Shown here: positions 50,463 through 58,510 of the stretch, in pieces
Position numbering within the stretch: the stretch's first letter is position 1
Layout: each line of letters starts with the position of its first letter
Notes under the pieces: model-generated
What the model saw: only the letters and a program-made list of their open reading frames with translations
Told to the model about the DNA's origin: nothing
Database searches by the model: none
Program-made: the position numbers and the translations under genes
NCBI GenBank assembly: GCA_963842575.1
Contig: CAWJGS010000009.1
Span: 1-64,000 of the forward strand
Direction of reading: 5' to 3'
Source: JACDER01 sp963842575
GTDB lineage: Bacteria > Actinomycetota > Thermoleophilia > Gaiellales > Gaiellaceae
DNA: 64,000 bases

Positions 50463-51692
50463 CACCTGCACGAAGCGGTCCTCCGCCTCCTTCGCGTACC
50501 AGGAGGCGAGCGGGAACCCGTTGTGCAGGATCGCGAAGGCGTAGCGTCCCTTCACGAAGCCGGTCAGTGCCGAGGCCTCGTCCGTCGTCCCGGTCTTCGC
50601 CAGCACGCGCCCGCGTGTGGAGAACCCGAGCAACCGATTGCGCAGCGTCCCCGTCCGCCCGGCGACGGCGAGTGCGGCCTCGAGCGGCTTGCGGACGGCC
50701 GGATCGGACCTGGCGGACTGGAGGATCGAGACGAGCGCGCCGACCGTGAGCCGGTCCTTCGAGGAGAGGCCCGAGCCGTCGACGATGCGGACGCCCACCA
50801 TGGGCACCCCGGCCTCGGTCAGAACCTTCCGCACGACCGCGGCTCCGCCGGCGGACGTGCCGTGCCCCTGCGTCGCGCCGAGCTGCTTGAGGACGAGCTC
50901 GGCGGTGAAGTTGTCGCTCCAGCTGTCCATGTACCGGAGGATCTTCCAGAGCGGCGCGGAAGTGACGTGCGCGATCGGGACGGACGGCTCCGTCGCGACA
51001 CCCTGCTTCGACTTCCCGGCAACGGTGACTCCCGCGCCCTTGAGCGCCTGCTTGAAGAGTGCGGCCGCCGCGAGCGCCGGACGGCTCGAAAGCTGGCCTT
51101 TGAAGATGCAGCGGTCGACAGTCAGCGCGGAGAGGGCCGGCGACTCGCCGCCGTAGAAGTACGACTTCCAGCCCCAGACGCCGCGCTTGGAGTCGAAGAA
51201 GCTCTCGTCGCCGACGATCGAGCCCGTGATCCGGCGGATGCCGAGCCCGCGCACCATCCAGGCCATGTGCTTTAGGTCCTGATACGAGAGCGTCGGGTCG
51301 CCGCGGCCGCGGAGCACGAGATTCCCGCGCCAGGTCTTGCCGACCTGACCGCCGTTCCCGAGCACGTCCGTGGGGATCCGATACGTCCCTCCCAGGACGT
51401 GCAGCGCCGCGAAGGTGACCGGCAGCTTCTCGTTCGAGGCCGGCTCCATGCCGACGAAGCGCCGCTGCTTGTACAGGATCTCGCCCGTCTGCAGGTCGAC
51501 GGCGACGGCTGCTCGCGTGGATCCCGCCAGGCCTCCGACGGCGAGCGCGCGGGCCAGCTTCGGGGTGAGGGGGCTCGGGTTGGCGGAGCGCGCGGCCGCG
51601 GTAGCGGCGGCAAGCAGCGCCGCCGCGAGGAGGAGGCAGCCGAGGAGCGTCCGGCGCATCCGGCGATTGTGGTGGAGGGTGCGGATGGTCAT
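50442..51692 (-). CDS. dacB: D-alanyl-D-alanine carboxypeptidase/endopeptidase, PBP4 type (S13)
   Basis: 416 residues. Signal peptide (RRTLLGCLLLAAALLAAATAAA); the real start may be the ATG at 51659. The three penicillin-binding motifs are present: SxxK as S86-NE-K89, SxN in MDSWSDNFTAEL, and KTG in RVLAKTGTTDEA. LVLRGRGDPTLSYQDL and DESFFDSKRGVWGW are typical of S13. Trims peptidoglycan side chains outside the membrane. Divergent from the 51766 gene, with a perfect dyad between. Confidence 0.92.
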   Translation of the reverse strand: MTIRTLHHNRRMRRTLLGCLLLAAALLAAATAAARSANPSPLTPKLARALAVGGLAGSTRAAVAVDLQTGEILYKQRRFVGMEPASNEKLPVTFAALHVLGGTYRIPTDVLGNGGQVGKTWRGNLVLRGRGDPTLSYQDLKHMAWMVRGLGIRRITGSIVGDESFFDSKRGVWGWKSYFYGGESPALSALTVDRCIFKGQLSSRPALAAAALFKQALKGAGVTVAGKSKQGVATEPSVPIAHVTSAPLWKILRYMDSWSDNFTAELVLKQLGATQGHGTSAGGAAVVRKVLTEAGVPMVGVRIVDGSGLSSKDRLTVGALVSILQSARSDPAVRKPLEAALAVAGRTGTLRNRLLGFSTRGRVLAKTGTTDEASALTGFVKGRYAFAILHNGFPLASWYAKEAEDRFVQVLAAAAK

Positions 51693-51711
51693 GGGCCTTG
51701 CAGACGAAAAG

Positions 51712-51729
51712 ATAGGCCGTCCGGCCTAT
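51712..51729. promoter_or_regulatory. Palindromic operator candidate between divergent genes
   Basis: ATAGGCCG-TC-CGGCCTAT is a perfect 8-bp inverted repeat 19 bp upstream of dacB and abutting the -35 of the 51766 gene, where a repressor could control both. It could also simply form a hairpin in the leader. Confidence 0.5.
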
Positions 51730-51757
51730 TCAAAACTGTTCCTTGCTGCCTGATAAT
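51729..51757 (+). promoter_or_regulatory. Promoter of the 51766 gene
   Basis: TTCAAA (51729-51734), 17-bp spacer, GATAAT (51752-51757), with the GTG start only 8 nt downstream, which predicts a leaderless message. Confidence 0.55.
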
Positions 51758-51765
51758 CGCTCTCA

Positions 51766-52110
51766 GTGTTGCATGAGGTTAACGTCGTCCTGGAGCGCAT
51801 CGATGTTCTGCTCGGTGGTGCCCCTCCCGTGCCCGAGCTCGAGCGGACCTTGACGGACGGGTACGCGACCGCACTGGCGCTGGAGGGCGAGCGGCTCCGC
51901 ATCGACAAGCGGATGGACGGCGTCGCCGCGGCGATCGACGAGGATCCTTCGGGCGCGAAGGAGCTCTCGGCGCTCGCGGAGAAACGGGCCAGCGTCGACA
52001 GCGACCTCCGCCGCCTGCGCGAGCGGCTCGGGCTGCTCAAGCAGCGCACACGCGAAGTGCGCGCCGCCGTCCCGCCGCCGAGCGCCGTCCCGCAGCCGGG
52101 CTTGAGTTGA
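51766..52110 (+). CDS. Small coiled-coil protein of unknown function
   Basis: 114 residues from GTG 51766. It is almost wholly helical with heptad-like spacing: LHEVNVVLERIDVLL, LEGERLRIDKRMDGVAAAI, ELSALAEKRASVDSDLRRLRERLGLLKQRTREV, ending in a Pro-rich tail. No signal peptide, cysteine or catalytic motif. It is transcribed alone from a good promoter and a shared regulatory region with dacB, which hints at an envelope link (inference only). Confidence 0.65.
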   Translation: MLHEVNVVLERIDVLLGGAPPVPELERTLTDGYATALALEGERLRIDKRMDGVAAAIDEDPSGAKELSALAEKRASVDSDLRRLRERLGLLKQRTREVRAAVPPPSAVPQPGLS

Positions 52111-52151
52111 GCCGGCGCGCCCGGTCGGCGCGTGATCATTTCGTCAGCGGC

Positions 52152-52835
52152 TCAGGCTAAACCGCTTCTCACCGCGAAGACGGCCGCCTGTATGCGGTTC
52201 TCGATGCTGAGCTTCAGCAGGATGTTCGAGATGTGGTTCTTCACCGTCTTCGCGCTGATGAAGAGCTCACCCGCGATCTGGGCATTGTCCTTGCCGTTCG
52301 CGATCAGCTTGAGCACCTGGAGCTCGCGGTCCGAGAGCTGTGTCGTCAGTAGCTGGGCCGTCTCGAGATCCGGGCTCGAGGCGCGCACGCGCTGGAGCAC
52401 CTTCGCCGCGATGGCCGGCGAGATCAGGGACTCGCCTCGATTCGCCGCGGCGATCCCGCGCAGGAGGTCCTGGATGGTGGCGTCCTTCAGCAGGTAGCCG
52501 CATGCTCCGGCCACGACCGCGTCCATCACGTCCGCGTCCTGATCGGAGATGGTCAGGACCACGACGCGTGTCAGCGGCGCGACCGCGGCGATCTCGCGGG
52601 TCGCTTCGATGCCTCCCTTGCCCGGCATCTCCAGATCCATGAGAACGACGTCGGGCGCGTGCTCCTCGACAAGCATCACGGCATCGTCGCCGTTGGCCGC
52701 CTCGCCGACGATCTCCACCCCCTGCTCCTCGAGCAGCGTGCGCAGACCGGTGCGAAAGAGGTCGTGGTCGTCGACGAGGAGGACGCGGACGCCCGCCTCA
52801 GTCGCCTCACTGGCTGTGCTGCCGTTCTCTCCCAA
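52152..52835 (-). CDS. NarL/LuxR-family response regulator
   Basis: 227 residues. The receiver domain has the acidic pair in LLVDDHDLFRTGL, phosphoacceptor Asp67 in DVVLMDLEMPG, Thr in VVLTISDQD and Lys in GYLLKDA. The C-terminal LuxR helix-turn-helix is LSDRELQVLKLIANGKDNAQIAGELFISAKTVKNHISNILLKL. No histidine kinase is next to it, so its partner is encoded elsewhere. Neighbours on both sides are envelope genes, possible targets. Confidence 0.95.
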   Translation of the reverse strand: MGENGSTASEATEAGVRVLLVDDHDLFRTGLRTLLEEQGVEIVGEAANGDDAVMLVEEHAPDVVLMDLEMPGKGGIEATREIAAVAPLTRVVVLTISDQDADVMDAVVAGACGYLLKDATIQDLLRGIAAANRGESLISPAIAAKVLQRVRASSPDLETAQLLTTQLSDRELQVLKLIANGKDNAQIAGELFISAKTVKNHISNILLKLSIENRIQAAVFAVRSGLA

Positions 52836-52892
52836 AACTGCTGCACCCCCACGCCCGTCGTGGCCGCGCGCCGGGCAGTGTAGCGAGAGGGC

Positions 52893-53921
52893 TCAGTGCA
52901 GATAGATCGTGATGGTCTTCACGCCCCACTGATCTGCCTCCGCTTCGGTGGGAACCCATACGTCGATGCGGGCGCCGACGATGGCCGACCCCGTGTCGGC
53001 GGCGAACCCCTCGCCGTATCCGGGGATCGTCATGTGCGTTCCGAACGGGATGACGTTCGGGTCGACGGCCACGATCCCGTGGCCGACGGGCACGCCCGTC
53101 GCCGTTGTGCCGGGAAGCGCGTAGGCCGTCGCCACGACAGTCAGCGCGCGGCCGTGGCCTTGAATGGGGGGTGACGGAGCCGCCGGGACGGTGGGCGCCG
53201 GAGTCGGCGCGATCGCCTGCTGGGCCGCGATCGTGCTCGAACGCTTGTCCGCGGCCTGAGCCTGTTGCTCGAGTGAGGAGATCTGGTGGTCGTTGAGCTG
53301 CCGTTGGCTCTGCAGGTCGGCCAGGTAGCTCTGCCGCTGCGAGCGGGCCGATTCGAGGTCGGCGGCCGCGGAGGACGCCTGCTGCTCCAGCGCCGCAAGC
53401 CGGTCCTCGCGGGCGGCGAGCGAGCTCGTCAGCCTGTTCAGCGAGGCGCGGGCGCGGCGGGCTTGGACGAGCAAGTACTTGTCCTGCCCGGCGACCGAGT
53501 GGAGACGATCGATGTTCGTGATCGCGTCGCCCAGCGACTGCGCTCCGAGGAAGATCGCAAGCGTGTCGGGCTTGCCCTGCTCGTAGATCCTGACGAGCCG
53601 CCGCCCGAGATTGCGCTGCGAAACGGCGACGACGCGGCGCACCTGTGTGAGCCGGCGCTGCACGGACGCCCGCTCAGCCGAGACCGTGTCCACCTCGGCG
53701 CGCAGCGAGTCGACGCGTGCCTGCTGCTCGCGGAGCCGGCTCTCGAGCGCGTACAGGTCGATCAAGGCCGAATGAGACTGCTGCGCCAGGCTCGCGTTCT
53801 CCTGGCGGAGGCCACTGATCGTGCTCGGATCAGCCCCGACGGGAGCCGCCGCCGCGAAGACGGCGAAGGAGGCGGAAACCCCCGCGAGGACGGCGAGTGG
53901 AGGCCGTCGAAACACGCGCAT
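52893..53921 (-). CDS. Secreted coiled-coil protein with 3D (MltA/Rpf-type) domain
   Basis: 342 residues. Signal peptide (VLAGVSASFAVFAAAAPVGA), a long coiled coil at about 35-235 (LRQENASLAQQ through LEQQAQAADKR), a Pro/Ala linker, and a C-terminal 3D domain: VVATAYALPGTTATGVPVGHGIVAVDPNVIPFGTHMTIPGYGEGFAADTGSAIVGARIDVWV, with the three Asp that name the fold. Similar proteins cleave or bind peptidoglycan. Its ATG follows TAGCGT (53931-53936, minus strand) by 9 nt, so the message is probably leaderless. It is organised like the divergent NlpC/P60 gene, and the two may form a cell-wall remodelling pair. Confidence 0.88.
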   Translation of the reverse strand: MRVFRRPPLAVLAGVSASFAVFAAAAPVGADPSTISGLRQENASLAQQSHSALIDLYALESRLREQQARVDSLRAEVDTVSAERASVQRRLTQVRRVVAVSQRNLGRRLVRIYEQGKPDTLAIFLGAQSLGDAITNIDRLHSVAGQDKYLLVQARRARASLNRLTSSLAAREDRLAALEQQASSAAADLESARSQRQSYLADLQSQRQLNDHQISSLEQQAQAADKRSSTIAAQQAIAPTPAPTVPAAPSPPIQGHGRALTVVATAYALPGTTATGVPVGHGIVAVDPNVIPFGTHMTIPGYGEGFAADTGSAIVGARIDVWVPTEAEADQWGVKTITIYLH

Positions 53922-53922
53922 G

Positions 53923-53956
53923 GGGCGAAGACGCTAGCAATTGCAGGGACTTTGTG
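53923..53956 (-). repeat. Promoter-bearing direct repeat, copy 1
   Basis: 34 bp starting GGGCGAAGACGCTAGC and ending ACTTTGTG (plus-strand reading). On the minus strand it carries the TAGCGT box of the 3D-domain gene. Copy 2 at 54082-54115 matches at 28 of 34 positions. Confidence 0.75.
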
Positions 53957-54081
53957 TTTCAAGGCAGGAGCTCCTGCACCATGCCCGGGCTTGCCTCTCC
54001 AACTGCTTGTGACAGTGCTCGCCTCATTGCGCTCGAACACCCACGAACGGGCCGGCCACTCAGGTAAGTAGTGATTGGATC

Positions 54082-54115
54082 GGGCGAAGACACTACAAAT
54101 TGCTCGAACTTTGTG
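54082..54115 (-). repeat. Promoter-bearing direct repeat, copy 2
   Basis: 34 bp starting GGGCGAAGACACTACA and ending ACTTTGTG. The minus-strand box becomes TAGTGT, and the position of the start codon is ATC instead of ATG. It could be a second promoter giving a longer, leadered transcript of the same gene. Confidence 0.7.
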
Positions 54116-54163
54116 CGACCCTCGTTAAGTGAGGATTGCATCATTTTTGGCTCAATTAAGCGG

Positions 54164-54192
54164 TTGCGCTCATCCGGTAACCCTGCTAGGGT
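54164..54192 (+). promoter_or_regulatory. Promoter of the NlpC/P60 gene
   Basis: TTGCGC (54164-54169), exactly 17 bp, then TAGGGT (54187-54192). The GTG lies 9 nt further on, so transcription should begin at or just before the start codon. Confidence 0.65.
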
Positions 54193-54201
54193 GCCCAACT
54201 T

Positions 54202-55374
54202 GTGACGAACCGAGCCCTCCTCGGGCGCCCGCGGAAGCGGGTGACCGGAGGTCGTCATAGGTCGAAGGTACGGCTTGCGGCACTGCTGCTGACGTCGTCG
54301 GCGGCGCTTCTGGTGAGTGCGGTGCCCGCCTTCGCAGACCCCTCCAGCATCTCCGCCAAAGAGGCGGAAGTGCAGAGCGTGCTCAACCAGATCGACCAGC
54401 TCGACGGCAGCCTGGAGCGCGCGATCGAGGCCTACAACCTCGCAACCGACAAGCTCCACGCGATCGAGGGCGACTTGCAGACGAACCTGCGCGAGCTGCA
54501 CATCGCCAAGGCAAACCTGGGCCGCTCGCAGAAGGCCCTCTCGAAGCGCCTGGTGAGCATCTACACCTCGGGCGACGACACGTCCTCGACTCTGGGGATC
54601 CTCCTCGGCGCCGGCACCATCGACGACATGCTGAGCCAGATCGAGACGGTGAACCGCGTCTCGAACCAGGATCTGCGCATCAACCGCCAGATCATCGAGT
54701 TCAAGGGAGCGGTCAAGCAGCACCGGATCGAGCTGAGGAACGCAGAGGCGGAGGCGCAGTCGCTCGTCCAGGAGCGTTCCGACCAGAAGGCGTCGATTCA
54801 GTCGCAGCTTTCAGAGCGCCATCAGCTGGTCGCCTCCATCCGCAGCGACATCGAGCGGATGAAGCAGGAAGAGGCGCAGCGTCAAGCCGAGCTTGCACGC
54901 CAGGCGCGGGAGCGCGCCGCCGAAGCGGCCAACGCCCCGGCGCCGATCGTCTCCACCTCGTCGACTGCCGCACCGCCGGCTACCACTCCGAGCCCTGTCG
55001 CGCCTCCTTCGAGCGGGGGCGGGAACGGCACGCTGGTGTCGATCGCGATGCGCTACCTCGGGATCCCGTACGTCTACGCCGGCGACAGCCCGTCCGGCGG
55101 CTTCGACTGCTCCGGCTTCACGATGTACGTCTACGCGCAAATCGGCATCTCGCTCCCGCACAACGCGGCCATGCAGTTCGGGGAGGGGACACCGGTCTCG
55201 CGCGACGCGCTCGAGCCCGGCGACCTCGTGTTCTTCTACGGGCTCGGCCACGTCGGGATGTACATCGGCGGCGGCAACTTCATCCACGCGCCGCACACCG
55301 GCGACGTGGTCAAGATCTCACCGCTTGCCGGGCACTACGACTCCGTCTTCGACGGAGCCCGCCGCTACACCTAA
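54202..55374 (+). CDS. Secreted NlpC/P60 peptidoglycan endopeptidase with coiled coil
   Basis: 390 residues. A twin-Arg-poor basic start and signal peptide (LAALLLTSSAALLVSAVPAFA), a coiled coil at about 50-245 (SISAKEAEVQSVLNQIDQLDGSLERAIEAY...), a Ser/Pro linker, and an NlpC/P60 domain at 275-390 with the Cys303-His350-His362 triad (GFDCSGFT, GHVGMYIG, FIHAPHTG). It resembles RipA-like and SagA-like enzymes that cut between D-Glu and diaminopimelate during cell separation. The coiled coil may hold the enzyme inactive until FtsEX-type activation (inference). An alternative GTG lies at 54240. Confidence 0.92.
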   Translation: MTNRALLGRPRKRVTGGRHRSKVRLAALLLTSSAALLVSAVPAFADPSSISAKEAEVQSVLNQIDQLDGSLERAIEAYNLATDKLHAIEGDLQTNLRELHIAKANLGRSQKALSKRLVSIYTSGDDTSSTLGILLGAGTIDDMLSQIETVNRVSNQDLRINRQIIEFKGAVKQHRIELRNAEAEAQSLVQERSDQKASIQSQLSERHQLVASIRSDIERMKQEEAQRQAELARQARERAAEAANAPAPIVSTSSTAAPPATTPSPVAPPSSGGGNGTLVSIAMRYLGIPYVYAGDSPSGGFDCSGFTMYVYAQIGISLPHNAAMQFGEGTPVSRDALEPGDLVFFYGLGHVGMYIGGGNFIHAPHTGDVVKISPLAGHYDSVFDGARRYT

Positions 55375-57062
55375 GCCGCGTAGAGCCTCTCTATTTCGTC
55401 GGCGAAGTGCTGCTCGACGACCTTCCGCTTCAGCTTCATCGTCGGCGTAACCTCGCCCTCCTCGGCCGAGAAGTCCCGCGGGACGATCGCGAAGCGCTTG
55501 ATCTGCTCGAAGCGTGAGCGGTTGCGGTTGACGTCGTCCACGGCGCGCTGCACGGCGGCGCGTGCATCCTCAGGCGAGACACCGTCCGCTTCGTCCTCGT
55601 CCAGTGCGACGAGCGCGACCACGTAGGGCCGGCGGTCGCCAACGACGAGCGCCTGCGAGACGAGGTTCGACGACTTGAGGGCATTCTCGAGGGCCTGCGG
55701 CGCGAGGTTCTTGCCGCCGGCGGTGACGATGATGTCCTTCTTGCGATCGGTGATGCGCAGGAAGCCATCCTCGTCGATCTCGCCGATGTCGCCCGAGTGC
55801 AGCCAGCCCTCGGCGTCGATTGCCGCGCGTGTGGCCTCCTCGTCGTTGTAGTAGCCGGCGAAGACGGTTTCGCTGCGGATCAAGATCTCGCCGTCCTCGG
55901 CTGTCTTCACCTCGAAGCCCGGGAGGATTCGACCCACGGTGCCGAACTTGACGCGGCCCGGGAGATTGACCGCGCAGGCGGTAGTGCACTCGGAAAGGCC
56001 GTAGCCCTCGAGGATGAGGATGTCGAGCGTCAGGAAGAACTCGGCGATCTCGGGTGCAAGCGGGGCTCCGCCCGAGATGGCCACGCGCAGGCGCCCGCCC
56101 AGCTTCTCCTTCACCTTCGAGTAGACGAGCCTGTCGGCGATCCTGTGCTTGCGCGCCAGTCCCGCGGGTAGCGGCTCGTCGCGCAGCCTGTACGGCATCG
56201 CTTCGCGGCCGACGTTCAACGCCCAGTCGAGCAGGCGCCGGCGGAGCCCCTTGGCCGAGTCGAACTGGCCCTGGATCCTCGTGTGCACCTTCTCGTACAG
56301 GCGCGGCACGCTCGGCAGGACCGTCGGCCGCACCTTCGGCAGCGCGTCGGCGGTCGCGTACGGGTCGGAGAGGAACGCGGTCGTGTACCCCTCGTACGCA
56401 CCGAGCAGGACGAGGAGGCGCCCGTAGTTGTGCGCCAACGGGAGGTACAGGAGGAGGAGATCCTGGTCGAGGGTGAACTCCTCGAGCGTGTCGATCGTCG
56501 CCGCCATCTCGAAGTAGTTCCGGTGGCGGATCATGCAGGCCTTGGGCGCGCCGGTCGTCCCGGACGTATAGATGAAGGTGTAGAGGTCGTCCTCGCCGAT
56601 CTGGCTCTCCGCCTGGGCGAGCGCGTCCGGGTGCTGCTCGCGGTAGGCGCGTCCGCGCTCCTCGAGCTCCTCCAGTGCCTCCAGTGAGAGGACGTGCGGG
56701 AGGGCGGGGACGAGCGAACGGCGCTCCTCGTCGACGAAGACGCCGCTCGCCTCGACGAGGCCGAGCATGTAGGCACAGTCACCGGCGGAGCTGGTCGGGT
56801 AGATCGGCGCGGTGACGGCGCCGATCCGGGCGAGAGCGAAATCGGCGAGCGCCCATTCGAGCCGTGTCGCGGCCATGATCCCGATGACGTCCCCCTTCTT
56901 GATCCCGAGCGCGAGGAGCCCGAACGCGACGTCCTCGACGCGGCGCGACGCCTCCTCCCATGAGACCTCGCGCCAGCCGTCCTCCTCCTCCGCCAGGTAC
57001 GCGGGCGCGGTTCGATTCGCGGCGAGCGCCTTCTGCCAGAGCGCGGGGATAGTGCGTTGCAT
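55371..57062 (-). CDS. Long-chain acyl-CoA synthetase (AMP-forming)
   Basis: 563 residues. The P-loop-like motif YTSGTTGAPKACMIRH, the A5 region LEGYGLSECTTACAVN, A7-A8 LHSGDIGEIDEDGFLRITDRKKDIIVTAGGKNLAP and the C-terminal catalytic Lys region GEVTPTMKLKRKVV are all present. It resembles the FadD15/AMP-dependent family that activates long fatty acids on the cytoplasmic face. It ends 4 nt into the convergent NlpC gene end and is divergent from ku. Confidence 0.95.
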   Translation of the reverse strand: MQRTIPALWQKALAANRTAPAYLAEEEDGWREVSWEEASRRVEDVAFGLLALGIKKGDVIGIMAATRLEWALADFALARIGAVTAPIYPTSSAGDCAYMLGLVEASGVFVDEERRSLVPALPHVLSLEALEELEERGRAYREQHPDALAQAESQIGEDDLYTFIYTSGTTGAPKACMIRHRNYFEMAATIDTLEEFTLDQDLLLLYLPLAHNYGRLLVLLGAYEGYTTAFLSDPYATADALPKVRPTVLPSVPRLYEKVHTRIQGQFDSAKGLRRRLLDWALNVGREAMPYRLRDEPLPAGLARKHRIADRLVYSKVKEKLGGRLRVAISGGAPLAPEIAEFFLTLDILILEGYGLSECTTACAVNLPGRVKFGTVGRILPGFEVKTAEDGEILIRSETVFAGYYNDEEATRAAIDAEGWLHSGDIGEIDEDGFLRITDRKKDIIVTAGGKNLAPQALENALKSSNLVSQALVVGDRRPYVVALVALDEDEADGVSPEDARAAVQRAVDDVNRNRSRFEQIKRFAIVPRDFSAEEGEVTPTMKLKRKVVEQHFADEIERLYAA

Positions 57063-57138
57063 ACGGGAAACTCTACGAGGAAGGGAAGGGCTGGTCTAGC
57101 GAGAAAGCTTCCGGTCCCCAACTAGACTGGAAGTCGGA

Positions 57139-57993
57139 ATGCGCACTATCTGGAACGGATCGATCAGCTTCGGGCTGGTCAACATCCCGATCGGCCTCGC
57201 GGTTGCGACGCAGCGGACGGACGTCTCGTTCCGGACGCTCCATCGCGAGTGCAAGACGCCGATCAAGCAGAAGCGCTACTGCCCCGTGCACGAGCGGGAC
57301 GTCGGCCCGGACGAAGTCGTCAAGGGCTGGGAGTTCGTGAAGGGTGAGTACGTGATAGTCGAGGAAGACGATCTCGAGGCGGTCGCGCTGCAGCGTTCGA
57401 ACTCGATCGAGATCCTCCGCTTCGTGCAGCTCGAGGAGGTCGACCCGGTCTTCTTCGACCGCACGTACTACCTCGCGCCGGCGGACGCCGAGGCCCAGCG
57501 CCGCCCCTACGTCCTCCTGCTGCGCGCGATGGAGGACACCGGGATGGCCGCGATCGGCAAGTTCGTCCTCTGGGGGAAGGAGAACCTCTGCCTGATCCGC
57601 CCGCAGGGCAACAGCCTCGCGCTCGAGACGCTGTTCTTCGCCGAGGACGTACGCGCCAAGCGAGACATCGAGGACGCCGTGGCCGAGAGCGACGTCAAGG
57701 ATGCCGAGCTCGATCTCGCGCGCCAGGTGATCGAGAGCATCTCGGGCGAGTTCGAGCCCGAGGAGTTCCGCAACGAGTACCGCGACGAACTCCGGCAGAT
57801 GCTCGAGGCGAAGCTGGCCGGGCAGGAGATCGCGAAGCCGGAGCCTGCCCCGGAGACGCCGGTGATCGACCTGATGGAGGCGCTAAAAGCGAGCGTCGCC
57901 GAGACGAAGAAGCAGCCGGCCGCAAAGAAGGAGAAAGCGGCCGCGTCAGCGGGGCCGAAGCGCCGGCGAGCGCCGGCGCGTAAGTCTGCCTAG
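57139..57993 (+). CDS. ku: Non-homologous end-joining protein Ku
   Basis: 284 residues. MRTIWNGSISFGLVNIPIGLAVAT is the hallmark start of bacterial Ku, then RCP-like KRYCPVHERDV, VKGWEFVKGEYVIVEEDDLE and TYYLAPADAEAQRRPYVLL. The Lys/Ala-rich tail (KKQPAAKKEKAAASAGPKRRRAPARKSA) helps DNA binding. It bridges broken ends for LigD, which is not in this window. TAGACT (57123-57128) 10 nt before the ATG suggests a leaderless message. Confidence 0.97.
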   Translation: MRTIWNGSISFGLVNIPIGLAVATQRTDVSFRTLHRECKTPIKQKRYCPVHERDVGPDEVVKGWEFVKGEYVIVEEDDLEAVALQRSNSIEILRFVQLEEVDPVFFDRTYYLAPADAEAQRRPYVLLLRAMEDTGMAAIGKFVLWGKENLCLIRPQGNSLALETLFFAEDVRAKRDIEDAVAESDVKDAELDLARQVIESISGEFEPEEFRNEYRDELRQMLEAKLAGQEIAKPEPAPETPVIDLMEALKASVAETKKQPAAKKEKAAASAGPKRRRAPARKSA

Positions 57994-58172
57994 CTCGCTG
58001 CGGGCTGCGGCGAGGTGCTGTTGATGGCGAAGTCGCGCTGGGCCTGGAACAGCGTCTTGTCGATCTTCCCGTGATAGATCGGCACGCCTTCGTCGTAACA
58101 GAACTGGATCACTTCGTTCCGGTCGATCCCAAGCTCCTTCGACAGCTCCTCGGGCGTCAGATGGTTCGCCAC
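57990..58172 (-). CDS. Small helix-turn-helix-like protein of unknown function
   Basis: 60 residues from GTG 58172, chosen because GGAAGGGAG lies just upstream; a longer frame to ATG 58208 has no such site and would begin within the terminator loop. Sequence ANHLTPEELSKELGIDRNEVIQFCYDEGVPIYHGKIDKTLFQAQ resembles a small excisionase/MerR-like wing helix, possibly DNA-binding. Convergent with ku, overlapping by 4 nt. Confidence 0.6.
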   Translation of the reverse strand: MANHLTPEELSKELGIDRNEVIQFCYDEGVPIYHGKIDKTLFQAQRDFAINSTSPQPAAS

Positions 58173-58209
58173 AGTCGTCTCCCTTCCGGTCTGGCTGATC
58201 TCGGACATG

Positions 58210-58241
58210 AAAAAGCCCGCCTGCGCGTGGCGCAAACGGGC
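58210..58241 (-). terminator. Intrinsic terminator downstream of ssb
   Basis: On the minus strand GCCCG...TGCGC-CAC-GCGCA...CGGGC is followed by five T. It would end the ssb transcript before the 57990-58172 gene. Confidence 0.75.
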
Positions 58242-58431
58242 ACCGTTGCCGGTTCGAGTGTCGCGGCGGGAATCAAAGGACCCGCTGACCTCCTGCAATC
58301 ATCTGCCCGTCATCATACTCCCGGGACCTGAGGGCACGCAACGGGATATACCCTCTGCCGGACACGGGCGATGGGGCTCGCCCTCAACCGCCGGCCCGGC
58401 TGATGGCTCCTACCGACGCGAAGGAGTCGCC

Positions 58432-58506
58432 ATGCCGATCGCGTCCGCCAGCGTCGCCGCGGGCATCGGCGGCATCTATCTGGGCCTGTTCCTCGTCAGG
58501 AGGTAG
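58432..58506 (+). CDS. Candidate 24-residue membrane peptide
   Basis: ATG 58432 is preceded by GAAGGAG at 5-nt spacing. The peptide starts MPIASASVAAGIGG, continues IYLGLFLV and ends RR: one hydrophobic helix with a basic C-terminus, the usual shape of bacterial small membrane proteins. It ends 5 nt before the end of the convergent ssb gene. The evidence is the ribosome-binding site and composition only. Confidence 0.4.
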   Translation: MPIASASVAAGIGGIYLGLFLVRR

Positions 58507-58510
58507 CACC

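Noticed and set aside
54116..54240. c-di-AMP (ydaO-type) riboswitch before the NlpC/P60 gene
   Set aside because: This riboswitch often precedes such genes in actinobacteria, but a perfectly spaced promoter puts the transcription start at the start codon, leaving no room for a leader. The conserved riboswitch blocks were not recognisable.
57139..58172. Ku plus the small downstream protein as a two-gene repair module
   Set aside because: The small gene is on the opposite strand, convergent with ku, and separated from ssb by a terminator, so there is no operon link.
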